Positions 31,801-42,232 are shown, counted from the first letter of the stretch. The stretch: DNA of 64,000 bases from Cylindrotheca closterium (GCA_933822405.4 CAKOGP040001736.1:64981-128980); one strand, 5' to 3'. Notes: generated by a model from the sequence alone, not told the origin. Program-made: numbers and translations.

Positions 31801-31982
31801 CTCTTCAGTTTCCATCGTGCGTTCCCTGACAGTAAACCTTCCACACAGGACCGTAATAATGATGCTTCCTTCTCCCTCCCTATCATATGGAGGGGTTCCG
31901 TGTGTGGTCGGTTGGTATTAGTCATAAAGTTATTGTTTGTATTGTTCCCTCTCCCATTGTCTCCAACGCAACATGCACTCAT
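28833..31982 (-). CDS. AAA-type ATPase with long helical-repeat C-terminus (copy A)
   Basis: Single-exon gene of 1049 residues. An Orc1/AAA_16-like ATPase module lies in the first ~400 residues: Walker A GDSGVGKT at 85-92 and Walker B LVILLDDLQWAD at about 227-238. The ~600-residue remainder is helical and TPR-like (AALNLRAAEQAYRLAAFYSA, YRLSEAIRYYKEWGAMGKAE at the very end). This matches the predicted-ATPase part of the large signalling proteins that in bacteria and algae often carry a kinase or cyclase. Here no kinase, cyclase or DNA-binding domain is attached, so it may act as an STAND-like switch or scaffold. No signal peptide or membrane helix. It is a paralogue of the gene at 34529-37948, in the same orientation 2.5 kb away. 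Start chosen at the first ATG. Confidence 0.82.
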   Translation of the reverse strand: MSACCVGDNGRGNNTNNNFMTNTNRPHTEPLHMIGREKEASLLRSCVEGLLSGNARWKLKSTSSRDLNGTLSDFEVNKELVMIQGDSGVGKTFLARRLGKEVDDLENGVFVEGKSSIGGTHKPYSTIGAAINEICRRLKSNAPNVASISEAISKRLGKEVEVLFPIIPQLKSFVSYSPEADDVSLSESSAMMSQSGNDGIDFLHIKRRIKYALRVVIRALNACCEPLVILLDDLQWADIASLETAANILTDIENTHPMVVVACYRSNEVIEKSKRWEKVDSIIRRASSAATCHLSAIHLADFRINEARAMLAVHDDKATEEFAEKCFSQTSGNPLFLREFMNAAKRDELLEMIEHANEPINSVVKLHNLKMSRLPESMQLLLQYSAGMGSSFRIDHLATIWEKHGAVDSESGSMMEIVRFLEDELFIESCGVDEYKWVHDTIQEAALSIEGESNAMFQFEIGMTLYHAMEADELESKLFDVADLINTGRNSHRAEFAALNLRAAEQAYRLAAFYSAHQYAKNGIEQLPHDSWTSKRELSMKLFTIAAKIDLALGDDEGAQRHSGKVLNQSNLSIIQSLSLRIAMIRKLAHTDMKYEDAIGVCLVLLDEFQYKFVQNQTLAPFQAIKTLYKTIKTVKSGNYLSNLGMMKDRKKLSVARILAQISYVCSLSDNDNLELLSMCHIVELTTKHGYFEYSGKAFAALGNASVGLLNADTDSLADGALSMRLLNLDYQVAARFSEIALELQKKSGTSLKAQTLFDTNAMCLTFSKPIQFLIEPMMEAHDAAMRIGDTNAGLSCLSCYHIWMPYMMGKPLRRIIQHFPKLIHQAEELGTRIAVMLKMHWQMMVNLTKKSDGKLEGRMFSSTNFKGSNSEYLATIHFAEGELLAFSNLDALSTARALESEDKYTKLYPANFLGMIETFHRGVALYAMARKTKKKRFKAAGTKIRKQVQAWTEAGNASITHYQLLLNAEHVSLDDRNDEARKLYLDAITFAARTGQLHHAALCNERYADFLTHHSPDEEEAKYRLSEAIRYYKEWGAMGKAELLEKML

Positions 31983-32914
31983 ATGGTTTTGAATGGAATT
32001 GACTTTTTGAATTGCGTGGTCACCTTTTCTTTTAGCGAGGATGGCAAAAAGTCTATGACGTCACATGCGACAAAAATACTGCACGTTTCGCAGCCGGCCC
32101 ATCAGGGAAAGGGTCACGCACATACAGTACGTGACCAGGAGGTACACGTACGTGTCTGGTACAGTGCAGTACTCCTTGATCCTAATTCAACCATCATGAT
32201 GAAACCGAACTACCTAGCTAGGTTAGGTACACTGTTATGGATGCGACAGCAGACAATCATCAGTGCTCTGGAAGTCTCAGTTGGAAAGCATGTGAGAGAA
32301 GTCTCCTGCCTTCTTCTTGTAGTGTTGATGCTGGCAAAATGACTGAAGAACAAGACCAATCAGCCAATCGATCTGCAGGGCTGTTATTGCTTCCCTTGTA
32401 CAATGCCTTGAATGATACAGAGTGGGCTCTCTATGACTTGGCTATGCCGATCATGCTTTAGTGACATTTGCATTGCCTTGTTGATGTTGTTGTGGATGAT
32501 GCTATCGTGCCAAATTTGTGCCCCCATTTGGAATACCCGTAACAATTCCCTCTATTTGAGAAAATGCACCAACGGTTCGATTTGTTTCAAATAAAAACCA
32601 CACTGCCATCTTTCGAATGCAATTATGAAAGTCCTAGATCGTTGTTTTTGAATCAATATATCCATTAGCAATGCACTCGTGATAGCTCTGAAAGAAAATC
32701 TAGGGTTTCTTCTTATCCCCTTTCAGCGGCATCGTAGTATGATACCATGCAGTGGTGACAATAGCCAAGGGAAACTAGAAGTATTTTTCCAAAGTATACT
32801 GTAGTAATTCAAAAAAGGTATTCTATGTATTGACAACGCTGTCGTTGGTATTTTAAATCTAGCAAATCACCAGCCACGTTCATCACACATAGTCTATATG
32901 CACGCACAAAAGCA
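31983..32914. other. Spacer upstream of ATPase copy A
   Basis: No supported gene. Short plus-strand frames (e.g. around 32237-32461) have no known motif. It contains a run of GTAC/ACGT words (32120-32170) that looks like promoter or repeat DNA. Confidence 0.35.
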
Positions 32915-33202
32915 TTACGCACAAAGGCCATCAAGATCAAGATCATCGAACCCCAAACATGCCCAACTGGACATCTTTTTCATATGTTCCCTTCGTCCTT
33001 TCTTTGATTCAGAATCTTGTGGAGTAGGAGTGACTTGTGACGTTGATTGAAATCCTGCAGCTTCGTCCATTCTTCCAATAGATTTGTTGGATCGGTTCTC
33101 GTCCAATGTGGGCAAAGCCTTCATGGCACCTCTTTTGTTAATGGGGCTGTCATTCACGTCCAATTTAGCCCAGCTGCTTTCTCTTTCCAATGATTGCTTC
33201 AT
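32915..33202 (-). CDS. Small hypothetical protein with a repeated SSWA motif
   Basis: Open frame of 95 residues from an ATG, no recognised domain. The polar sequence contains the same short motif twice: near the start (ESSWAKLDVND) and near the end (MSSWACLGFDDLD). Such a motif at both ends suggests a short docking peptide. No signal peptide or membrane segment. It lies in a long spacer between the two ATPase genes on the same strand. It may be a real small gene or a chance frame. Confidence 0.45.
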   Translation of the reverse strand: MKQSLERESSWAKLDVNDSPINKRGAMKALPTLDENRSNKSIGRMDEAAGFQSTSQVTPTPQDSESKKGRREHMKKMSSWACLGFDDLDLDGLCA

Positions 33203-34528
33203 GATGTCTGTTTGTCTGTTGTTGTAGAGGTGTTGAATGGAGAGTTTCCTTGTTGTATTTTATTTTTATGGAAGATACTATAGGACGTTCTTGTTTTGTC
33301 TTGATTCTTACTTTATTGTGTGACAGCTAAAGCAAGACATCGAGTCTTGATGCGAAAATCGAACGACCTTTCTGGCGACCGGGAAAGCTAAAATACTCCG
33401 CAACGGACAATGCATATGGCCGCTACAAGACCAAGACTCAATTATATAGAGAGGGAGAAAGCGCGGAACCACATTCGAATTGGAGTAGAGGAGGAGATAA
33501 ATCTCAAGTCTTAAGATACCTAATTGACAATTCTCCGCGATCATCTAACATCTTTATGTCTAGAATGTGAAATTAAAGCAAGACTCCTATGTAAACTTTC
33601 CAAAGGATCAGGTTCCGCGCGTTCATCCGAAGTCAGACGAGTTCATTGGACGAGTTCGGTACTGATATGTCCTTGTGTTCTTTGCGACGAAATTGTCGCC
33701 GCACCTGTACCCTTCTCATAGTGGAATGGCCCGCGCGACGTGGTGTGTGTGGTGTCAACGTCCGTCTGTCACACAATAGGGGGGTCTTGGGGGGGGGGGG
33801 GAAATGAAACATCCCGAACATTTTCACATCAGTCATAGTTCATAGTATCGAACTACTGAACATGCTGCTTTGAGAAAGGAGCAGAAAAAGTATATTTTTA
33901 GTCTACTACACTCGCAGCTCGTACTAGCAATTTGTACCACGCTGGAATCAATCCTGAATGAACGTTATGCGGACTTTTTGACTAATGATAATATATTGAT
34001 ATGAACGGCGAGGCTGTCATGATCCGAATCGAAAAGGCTATTGAATACTTTTATACGGAATTGGGAGCCTTGGGAAAGGTTGAAATGCTCAAGAAACAAC
34101 TGCATGAACAATGAGGACGACTAAGGCCTTCGAGGGTGCAATTCTTGGATTTTTTGGGATAAACTTCAACTACGGCCGGCAGAAGATTCAAAAGGGTGGC
34201 ATCCGTATTCATCACAAGCATGACGTCTCGCATCGCTAGAAACAGAGAAGATGGGATGCTTCCATGCAACTTGAAAGAATCTTTGATGACACCAACAAAC
34301 CAAGTGAAAAAAGTGATTCGGCTGTATGAACACTGGGAAACCGTTGGGAAAGTCCGTATATTGCCGGGGCACCTTGATGACTAATCGTCCTGGTAGCTGT
34401 TACCTCAACATATCCATCAATCATTGTCAATGATTGTCATTATTCAAATGCAGTGAAACTCTGGGATTCAACTTCCACAATTGGGATCGACTAAACAAGT
34501 AGTGTAAACGACTCTGGTCTTGAAAAAT
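33203..34528. other. Spacer between small gene and ATPase copy B
   Basis: No supported gene over 1.3 kb. A homopolymer of 13 G lies at 33789-33801. Frames at 34051-34430 on both strands show no known motif. Confidence 0.35.
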
Positions 34529-37500
34529 TCACTTCAAGCTATCCCTTAGGGATTGAGCTCTTGTCGTCGCACCCCACTCTTCAAAGTATCGAGCTGCCTC
34601 GTTCAAATGATGTGCGGAATCTTCCTTGGAAGATTGAACATTCAATAAGAAATCCGAGTATCGCTCGTGGAAGAGGGCCATATATTGAAGGTAGTTACCC
34701 TTCGTTGCGGCCGTGATAGCTTTTCTGTAGCTTTCATCGGCGGCATCGTGCTTCTTTTCCAAAGCTTCTTGTTCTGCTTGCAAAAGAAGGCTAAAGTGCC
34801 CAACGTTTGGGTTCCCAGACTTTGCCCATTTATCGACTTGTTTCCGTATACTTTTTGCCTCCTTTTTATACACCCGCTTATTGGTTTTCTGAGCCATGAC
34901 ATACAACGCTACTCCCCGATTGAACGTCTCGCTCATATTGAAGAACATCAGCGGTGATTGCTTTGCAAATAGATCACCTTTACTGATGGCTCTTTCTGCT
35001 GCAGCTTCATATTCCCCGTGAAAGATCAATAGCTCTCCCTCACACAAATGCACCGTCGATAAGTGGATCGTGAAATCATTGTTATCGTTTGCTTTGCTGT
35101 ACATCTTCCCCTCTAATTTCGCTCCACCGTCTTTGGTGCTAAGGTTAAGATTCAGCAACATCTGCCAGAACACCTTTGCGTCGAGAGCTTGTCCCATCTG
35201 CTTTGCTTCATCTGCCTGCGCGACCACTCCAGCGCACTCTGCTACAATCGTTTCAATCGGAGTTCCCAGTGCATAAGGAATCATAATCACATTTGCCATT
35301 AGCCCCCACATAGCATGGACCATTTCGCCAGTTTGGACACCGACAGTGTAGGCCCTCCTCATAGGATCGAGACTATCTCTCAGTGGTTTCAACCATGGCC
35401 ACCCAAACGCATACGAAGTGTACAGCACTTCGGTGGCACGCGTCTTTCCAAGCTGCTCTTGGATTGACAACGCCATTTGCATTATTTTGTCTGCCAATTC
35501 ACAATCCTGTTGGACAAGTAGAGCTGTCATCCCAAGAGATGCTACAGTGATACCAGAGAACTCGTTCAGACCATGCTTCAAAGTCATTTCTGTGAGCTTG
35601 CAAATACAAATCAAACTCAGAAACAAATCTCCTCCGACGAAAGCAGCATACTTGACGTAGTTTGTAATCGAAGCGATTGCTCGCAACTTTGGATCTGACA
35701 TTGTCCCCATACCCTTAAAGAAGTCCACATCCAATTTCTTTACTTTTGACATTGTCGACAGAAGCTTGATGGGCATTTGCACTGGAACCAGCGCCCTAGC
35801 CACAATTAGTCTGCAGTCAAGTTCCTTCAAAACCGAAAGACAGTAGCCCACTGCCTCGTCAAAGTGCAAGGCCACAACAGCTAATGACTGCGCCTTGGAC
35901 AGCTTCAATGGAAGCGTCTCAGTAACGGTATAGTTGCCATTTTTCAAAATTTCCTCGCGATACTTCTCCGCAACGTCTGTGTGTCCAAGAATCATTTCCA
36001 TTTCGACTGCCATGGTGTAAAGCTTTAGGGTCAACGACCGATTATCTGACCAACGGGTGTCCGTCAAAAGCTCCATGCCATGAGATGCATATTTGGCTGC
36101 AGCTTGGAACGCACTAATACCTCGAGCTTTCTCGGCTGCTCTTAGGTTGACGTTTGCAAATTCTGGTCGTTTCTTGGCATTTCCATTGTTGATCAAGTCC
36201 ACTACATTGAAGATATCGTCTTCCAGTTGTTCTGCTTTCAGGCAATAATACAGAGTCGTCCCAATGTCCAGTTGCACCGTCGGGCGAACATCACCTGTAA
36301 AGTACAAGGCTGCTTCTTGCACTTTATCATGAACCCATCGGTATCCGCCTCTAATTTTCTCAAAGAAGCTCTCGCGGATGATAATTGCCAGCAGATTTGA
36401 TAGCGGTTCCTTGTTTCCAAGTGCCCTCATGGTACCATAGGTTGACCAAATTAGTTCCAACGTTGCTTCCCTAAAGCTGGATCCGAGGTATGCTGCATAT
36501 TGCAATATGATTTGAACTTGCTTGGGCATCTTTGCCATTCGTTCGTGAAGCAAGACCACCACATTGGCCGTGGACATTGTCGAATCTTCGATTGTTGAAA
36601 GCGTCCAATCCCATTGTTCCTTTGATGAATCATACACCAGCAGTCGTTCTGTATGTAGCATTTTGAGAAACTCAATCACAAAGAATGGATTACCATGTGT
36701 CCGCTTCAGACATAGCTCTGACAGATCTTTGATTTGACTACTTTCTTCCGTCGATGATATCGCTGTTTGAATGAGTCGATCAATGTCATCGACGCTGAAT
36801 GGATTAAGCTTAATTGTGGTGATGCGAAACTGAAAGTCCTCCTCCTTTTCGTGAAGTGCCATGATCTTATTATACAAGAGGGAGTTTTCGTCCACTTCAT
36901 CAGATCGATAGGTACCCACAATCATGAGCTTGTTTTCATTATTAATATCCGAAATGAGAGAATCCAGAACTTGGAGTGATTGAATATCCGCCCATTGCAA
37001 GTCGTCTAGCACAAGAAGAAAGGGTGTAAACTCTTGGCACAAGACTCGTATCAGAAATCGAAAGGCATACTTCAATCGCTCTAATCCATTTTCCAATTCT
37101 TCATAGTCCAAATCCGCTGGTGCTTTGGATTCCGTATTTCCTAAAATTTCTCTCAGACAGGGTACCAACGCCCTCAGCAAGGGTACTTCTTGGTTGAGCT
37201 CGTCTTGTATGGCCTTGGATACCGATTCATTTTTCGACTGACCAATAACTGTCTGAAAAGCCTTGTTGAGAGCATCCGATATTCCCAAGTACGGTCGGTT
37301 GCTGGACGTCATGGTAAACTTTCCTGTGATACAAATACCAGACTTGGCAATATCATCGTCCTCGAGTGTTTGGACGACGCTTGTTTTGCCCACTCCAGAT
37401 TGTCCGCTTATCAACACCAATTCCTTATTCTTGATTTGTTGTTTGGCTTCTTCTTCGTCATCATCATCGTTCGACATGAGACGTTGAAAACAGGCTTTCA

Positions 37501-37948
37501 AAGTTGCTATTTCCTTATCTCGAGCAACCAGTCGATTCGAAGCAATGTTCAGTGGTTTGTCTTGACCGTACCGTGACCCAGAGTGGGAGTCCTTATTTGG
37601 GTCGCCCAAAATCATGGCTGGGTCTTCCTTGCTTTTGGGCCGTAGTTCGGACGCTTTCAGCTCTTTACTATCCATCGTGTAGTAGGATCCTTGTGAGTAC
37701 CTCGTACGATTACTCCCAGATCGGTCGGTGTGTTTCGTGCTGACTTCATACGCCTCAGAGGTGACACTGAGCAAGGCATCCTCATCACCAAATACTGACG
37801 GGGCTCCAGCATGATGATCTGAAGGAATGGATATCTCCTGATCTACCTGAACAGGTGGCGGCGGTTTCGGGGGTGGTGTATACTCTTTCATCATGGGGAT
37901 TTGCATTGTGCAACTACGTCCATTGTTGTCCGCCACTACTGTCTTCAT
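34529..37948 (-). CDS. AAA-type ATPase with long helical-repeat C-terminus (copy B)
   Basis: Paralogue of the gene at 28833. ATPase module: Walker A (LISGQSGVGKTSVV) and Walker B (FLLVLDDLQWADI). A helical-repeat region follows (NVNLRAAEKARGISAFQAAA) and the shared end HLNEAARYFEEWGATTRAQS. I place the start at ATG 37948 (MKTVVADNNGRS, about 1139 residues). The frame is open to an upstream ATG at 38119, but that extension reads as non-coding and carries TACCGGTA at 37985, a word otherwise confined to non-coding DNA here. The leader before the ATPase is Pro-rich (PPPKPPPPVQVDQ) and Ser-rich. No kinase or cyclase domain is attached. The role is unknown; the family suggests an NTP-driven signalling switch or scaffold in the cytosol. 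Confidence 0.82.
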   Translation of the reverse strand: MKTVVADNNGRSCTMQIPMMKEYTPPPKPPPPVQVDQEISIPSDHHAGAPSVFGDEDALLSVTSEAYEVSTKHTDRSGSNRTRYSQGSYYTMDSKELKASELRPKSKEDPAMILGDPNKDSHSGSRYGQDKPLNIASNRLVARDKEIATLKACFQRLMSNDDDDEEEAKQQIKNKELVLISGQSGVGKTSVVQTLEDDDIAKSGICITGKFTMTSSNRPYLGISDALNKAFQTVIGQSKNESVSKAIQDELNQEVPLLRALVPCLREILGNTESKAPADLDYEELENGLERLKYAFRFLIRVLCQEFTPFLLVLDDLQWADIQSLQVLDSLISDINNENKLMIVGTYRSDEVDENSLLYNKIMALHEKEEDFQFRITTIKLNPFSVDDIDRLIQTAISSTEESSQIKDLSELCLKRTHGNPFFVIEFLKMLHTERLLVYDSSKEQWDWTLSTIEDSTMSTANVVVLLHERMAKMPKQVQIILQYAAYLGSSFREATLELIWSTYGTMRALGNKEPLSNLLAIIIRESFFEKIRGGYRWVHDKVQEAALYFTGDVRPTVQLDIGTTLYYCLKAEQLEDDIFNVVDLINNGNAKKRPEFANVNLRAAEKARGISAFQAAAKYASHGMELLTDTRWSDNRSLTLKLYTMAVEMEMILGHTDVAEKYREEILKNGNYTVTETLPLKLSKAQSLAVVALHFDEAVGYCLSVLKELDCRLIVARALVPVQMPIKLLSTMSKVKKLDVDFFKGMGTMSDPKLRAIASITNYVKYAAFVGGDLFLSLICICKLTEMTLKHGLNEFSGITVASLGMTALLVQQDCELADKIMQMALSIQEQLGKTRATEVLYTSYAFGWPWLKPLRDSLDPMRRAYTVGVQTGEMVHAMWGLMANVIMIPYALGTPIETIVAECAGVVAQADEAKQMGQALDAKVFWQMLLNLNLSTKDGGAKLEGKMYSKANDNNDFTIHLSTVHLCEGELLIFHGEYEAAAERAISKGDLFAKQSPLMFFNMSETFNRGVALYVMAQKTNKRVYKKEAKSIRKQVDKWAKSGNPNVGHFSLLLQAEQEALEKKHDAADESYRKAITAATKGNYLQYMALFHERYSDFLLNVQSSKEDSAHHLNEAARYFEEWGATTRAQSLRDSLK

Positions 37949-38404
37949 GTATACTGCCGGTATAATACTGTGGGTGAAGTAGACTACCGGTATACTTTCT
38001 GGTTCTGGAGTATGTGGTTGCGCTTTGAAGTTCGCAATGGAACAAGATGTGGCCGGATACCTTAGACATAGGGAAGCTTTTTGGGGGGTTACAATCGAAT
38101 TGTCCCAATTGTGGTACATATGGAAGCGCTACTACCCCCAAAATGACCCGAAGAGCGGAACCATAGTGGTGGCGAAAGAAACCCGGAGAAAGAACATTTC
38201 CGCGGTACTCAGCCCCGCTCAATACGAACTCTATGCCATGTACGTAATCTACCTGCTGCGTGATTGATGCTTGAATCTTGCGAAAGAACGCTGAAGGCTG
38301 ACAACACACACATCAGCAATATACTTGTATCTACAGTAGTATATAGTATCATACGTGCATAACAGACAGCTACAGTACAACACCACACCACACATACAAG
38401 CAAG

Positions 38405-39275
38405 ATGACAGTAACATTTGATAAGATTGACCCTGAAGAGGAAGAAGACCGTACCAACCGTGGTTACGAACATCGCAAGGACTTGGTGGTAAGAGACTTT
38501 TATTTTGCTGACATCGGCTATATAACAATGGCTTGCTTCAGAGCATGCTGGAGCTCAAAGAAAGCGTATTGTGGCCATTCATATCATCCTGTTACGGTAC
38601 ACAAACACCTGACAATATTTTCTTTCCTTCTACGACTTTTAGCGCGGGATCAAGTTTCAAAAGGAGAATGATGAAATGTTGAAAGGTGCGTTACGCTCTT
38701 GCTTCTGTTGACAACAAGTTGTGATTGCCCCATTTTTTCTTCATGCTAGCATCACTGCTCTCTTGCGCATGCAATTGTGAAATGCCAATTGTAATGTCCT
38801 GGCATGGCATGTGTGATTTATTGTGAAGAAGAATTAGACGGTATATGAAATTCCTGAAACCTTTTGAAGTCTCTCACACATTCTTTTCTACGTTTCATCT
38901 TATTGTTTTCTGGTACCACCTTTTGTCATGTGCTTGACTCTATATTATAAATACAAAATACCCTTTTGAAAAAATACAGAGGCCCGATTGGAATGTGGAT
39001 ACGATTGGCTTCGTGATGAATCCAGGGCCTTGGTAAATATTCAATCCTTGGATTTTGGCGTCCGCATGAGCGTTCATGGCTTTTTGGCTTTGTTCTACAA
39101 GGAGACCTGCGGCAAAGAGGAAGAAGATTTGGCCAAGCTTTGGGAGTACTTTGCAAAGACACCCATGGAGAAGGATAACTTGAGTCCCAAGTTGCAAGAT
39201 TTTCTATCATTAATTGCCCAGTTGGTCGGGAATGATCCACGACCTCCCAAAGTTGGGGCTGTTGCCACTGATTAA
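38405..39275 (+). CDS. Small conserved-looking protein, four exons
   Basis: Exons 38405-38488, 38542-38565, 38643-38685 and 38980-39275 join in phase to give 148 residues (introns 53, 77 and 294 bp). The protein starts MTVTFDKIDPEEEEDRTN, continues RGIKFQKENDEMLKE and ends with a well-formed helical domain (LECGYDWLRDESRALVNIQS, then FGVRMSVHGFLALFYKETCG). Exon 2 is only 24 bases and its donor (GTATTG) is weak, so the middle of the model is uncertain; exons 1, 3 and 4 fit well. No domain is recognised. It is cytosolic on sequence (no leader or membrane segment). The 53-bp first intron is shorter than most here. Confidence 0.6.
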
Positions 39276-39808
39276 TTGAAAAAACATCATATCACCGATG
39301 CAATAATTGGGGTAAACTCACAAGATGGATGGTTTTCAATTTATTTGCAAATCATAGAACGGAAGGAAGTTATTGGTTGGGTTTTGGAGGAGGATAATAA
39401 TGGAAGGAGTGACGATCAACTCTACATGTGAAAATGTCGGTATTTTTGGAGCGGCAAATCTAATGAGATAATCATCTATACATACCTTTTTTGAAAATGT
39501 CTCATAAGTCACTACTCATGATGTGTTTCTGATTGTGTTGGGTGCATACTAGTTAGTACCAGGTACCTGGTAGTATCTGGCATTAGCATACAAATACAGC
39601 ATACAGTAGCAATACGCAGTCTTCCCTCCTACCGGTATCTTAAGATTCGACCTGAAGTTGTCTCTTACATTCGAGTTAATCGATTGTCCCGATGTAAAAG
39701 AACGCACACTCACTGAACGCTCATCATCTCATATCATCGTCATCCACTTGGTTGTTGCGCTTCATCCCCTTCCATTTCCTCGACGAACAGATTGCTGATT
39801 GTACAATA
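39276..39808. other. Spacer
   Basis: 533 bp, no gene. It carries a CCAGGTACCTGG palindrome near 39560 and TACCGGTA at 39630. The last ~100 bp are probably the 5' UTR of the next gene. Confidence 0.4.
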
Positions 39809-41256
39809 ATGGCTCCATCAGCTTCAGATCGTCCCTTTGACTTTATTGTCTATGGTGCAACAGGATACACTGGCAAGAAAGTGGCCCAGTATGTTGTCCA
39901 ACAACATGCCTCCTTGTCAATAGCCATTGCGGGTCGATCGAAAGACAAGTTATTGGCCGTGGCACAAGAATTGGGATTGCCCGAATCCAGTGTCTTGGTG
40001 GCATCGTTGCCATCCTCTGATACTATTACTACTACTGCTGATGATAATGAGAAAACCAAAGATCAACTGGTCCAGGTCCTGTCTCAAGCCAAGATTGTTC
40101 TGGCATGTGCGGGACCCTACCGTCAATGTGGGATGCCGTTAGTCCAGGCGGCAGTAGAAGCCAAGACAGATTACTTGGATCTTTGTGGAGAACCTCAATT
40201 CTTTGACGATACTCTTTTGGAATGCGATGAGGCTGCCAAGACCCAAAAAGTCTTGGTGGTCTCGGCCTGTGCCTTTGATTGCGTTCCAGCTGAATTGTCG
40301 ACCTGCTTGGTGTCCAAGGAACTACTAAAAAAGTATCCCGGCACTCAAGTGGCAGGAGTAGAAGTCTGCCATACCTTTGAAGGCTTGTCAAAGGCCAATG
40401 CTACCACCTTTCATGCGGCCGTGGATGGATTTCATGCAGCTTCCAAGGGTGATCTCAAGTCGTCACGAAAAAAGGTGACGGAGAAGTTTGGAATTACCAA
40501 GCCACCCAAGCGGCCTGACGATTGGCCCAAGGTCCCAGAACAGCCAGGAAATCTACCAACCTATCACAAGGCTACGGATACCTACATTCTCAAGTTCCCT
40601 GGAGCAGATGCCGCTGGTAAGTTATTGTGCACAAGGATTCTTCTAGGTACTCGCCAGTTTTCATTTGGATGGATGCCACATTTGTTTCTAACACTTGCAC
40701 CATCCATTATTATTTTTCTCTTTTGTATTCAGCCATCATGGCGTCTTGGAGATATCTTCGACTCCAACAGCCAGATACCTACAAAGATCGACCAAATCCG
40801 CGATTGTCCGTATGCTTTGGTGTTCAAAGTCAAATGACTGGTTACAAGGTAATTGGAATGGGAGCCATCTTTTCGGGATTAGCCTCCACTTCGTTTGGAT
40901 GCAACATGCTTCATTCCAATCCTGGTCTCTTTAGCAATGGTCTATTTGTGGAAGGAGAAGGTCCTTCCGATGCGGACTTGGAAGGGGTCTCGTTTTGTAC
41001 CCATACGACTGGATACGGTAGTGGCTCAAAAGAAGAAATGGTCAAGGTGACCTGCAAGGGCCCTGAACCAGGATATGTAGCAACCCCCCGCATGTTGGTC
41101 GCTCTGGGACTCACGGTATTGAACCATCGTGACAAATTGGCATTTTCGGGAGGTGTCGTACTTCCAGGTGCTCTGTTTGGGGAGACAACGGAAGTGTATG
41201 AGAGTCTAAAAGAAAATGGAATCACCATTGAAGTTGTGGGTGATGAAACAAAATAG
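39809..41256 (+). CDS. Saccharopine-dehydrogenase-like / trans-acting enoyl-reductase-like oxidoreductase
   Basis: Two exons, 39809-40616 and 40733-41256, joined in phase (GAT GCC GCT G|CC ATC ATG; donor G|GTAAGT, acceptor TATTCAG), 443 residues. The N-terminus is a Rossmann fold (DFIVYGATGYTGKKVAQYVV) followed by IAIAGRSKDKL, and the central CAGPYRQCGMPLVQAAVEAK and DLCGEPQF motifs are typical of the saccharopine-dehydrogenase-like family, which includes SCCPDH and mycobacterial enoyl reductases. The eukaryotic members sit at lipid droplets or ER and act on unknown, probably lipid-like substrates with NAD(P)H. The longer frame starts with TTG, so ATG 39809 is used. A hydrophobic stretch in the second exon (VIGMGAIFSGLASTSFG) resembles the membrane-association segment of these proteins. 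Confidence 0.87.
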
Positions 41257-41284
41257 AATATTAATGTGTAAATGAAGTATTATT

Positions 41285-41294
41285 NNNNNNNNNN
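41285..41294. other. Assembly gap (10 N)
   Basis: Ten unresolved bases. Sequence on the right side starts abruptly inside an open minus-strand frame, so the join may hide a larger missing piece. Confidence 0.99.
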
Positions 41295-41836
41295 GGAGCT
41301 GGAGCTGGGACTGTAGCGATGTTAGGTGTAGCCGTAACTGTAGGTGCAGTCGTGGCAAACACATTTGCGTAAGCATCCAAATCGCTATCAGGGTCCTCTT
41401 TTTCCACAAGAATGGCCGGAACAAAGACTGCTCGTGCTTTTACAGGGATCGCTTTCGGTTCAAATCGCTGATACCTATCAGGTAGCGCGTCGAAAGGCAA
41501 ATCAGAAAGCCAAGTAGAAAATTCCGGCCAAGGCCACCCATCCTCCGGAGGACAAAGAACCGATAGGTACGCAAAATGATCCGGCGGACCATGATACCCC
41601 AGTGCTGGCGGGTAGCATTGCCGAGCACGTTCCAACCATGCACCAACTTGACAGCGTTGCCTGATAGCCTGTCGATCGTCCACATCACAGGGGCCAAAGA
41701 GAGCACAATCCAGAGCCATCCCCATTACATAGCGAGCAAATTGCTCTCGTAGGGGTTGGGCGGCAGCAACGTTCAATAGACCATTACCGCGACACAAGTG
41801 GGTGAATTCAATCTCAGTCGATAAACTGGGCATCAT
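41295..41836 (-). CDS. Truncated ORF next to the gap, unknown
   Basis: An open frame of at least 180 codons on the minus strand starting at ATG 41836 (MMPSLSTEIEFTHLC) and running into the N gap, so its 3' end is missing. A GTG further up (41971) is open too, but that part holds TACCGGTA and looks non-coding. The sequence is rich in Cys, Pro, Trp and Ala (DHFAYLSVLCPPEDGWPWPE, LPFDALPDRYQRFEP) and more GC-rich than its neighbours. No domain is recognised. Its position at a gap and its different composition would suit a piece of a mobile element, but no transposase or reverse-transcriptase motif is visible. Confidence 0.4.
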
Positions 41837-42232
41837 TGCCTGGGCGCATCGACAACAACTTTTGACGGTCGAAGGCCGTTCGGCCTTTGTCCGTCTGTAA
41901 CACAATGTAGTCAAAGAAATCGAACAGTGTGCCTGCGGTCTACGTTGGATAATATTAATACCGGTACACACACAGAATCTATAGTCCTACAAGTAATATT
42001 TAAGGCCGCATATAATATATTATGCAACTTGGTTGATTGATTCATACGACCAAGGCCCATCCATAGAGGTACCGCGGTACAATACTGTCCACGCTATTCT
42101 ATGTATTTTGTATCCCAACACTACGTTTGTGCAATATAAGACGGTTTTGTTACTTTTGAAATATAGATGTGAGATGTATATTTCGCATCATCATTAGCAA
42201 AAAGCAGATTGTACATTTTTTTTAAAAGAACG
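41837..42232. other. Spacer
   Basis: No gene seen. It contains TACCGGTA at 41959 and a TACCGCGGTA palindrome near 42070. Confidence 0.4.

Noticed and set aside
33789..33801. Run of 13 G
   Set aside because: A simple homopolymer, likely slippage or sequencing noise; no telomere-like or regulatory pattern.
34003..34430. Short frames on both strands before ATPase copy B
   Set aside because: No motif and no consistent exon structure.
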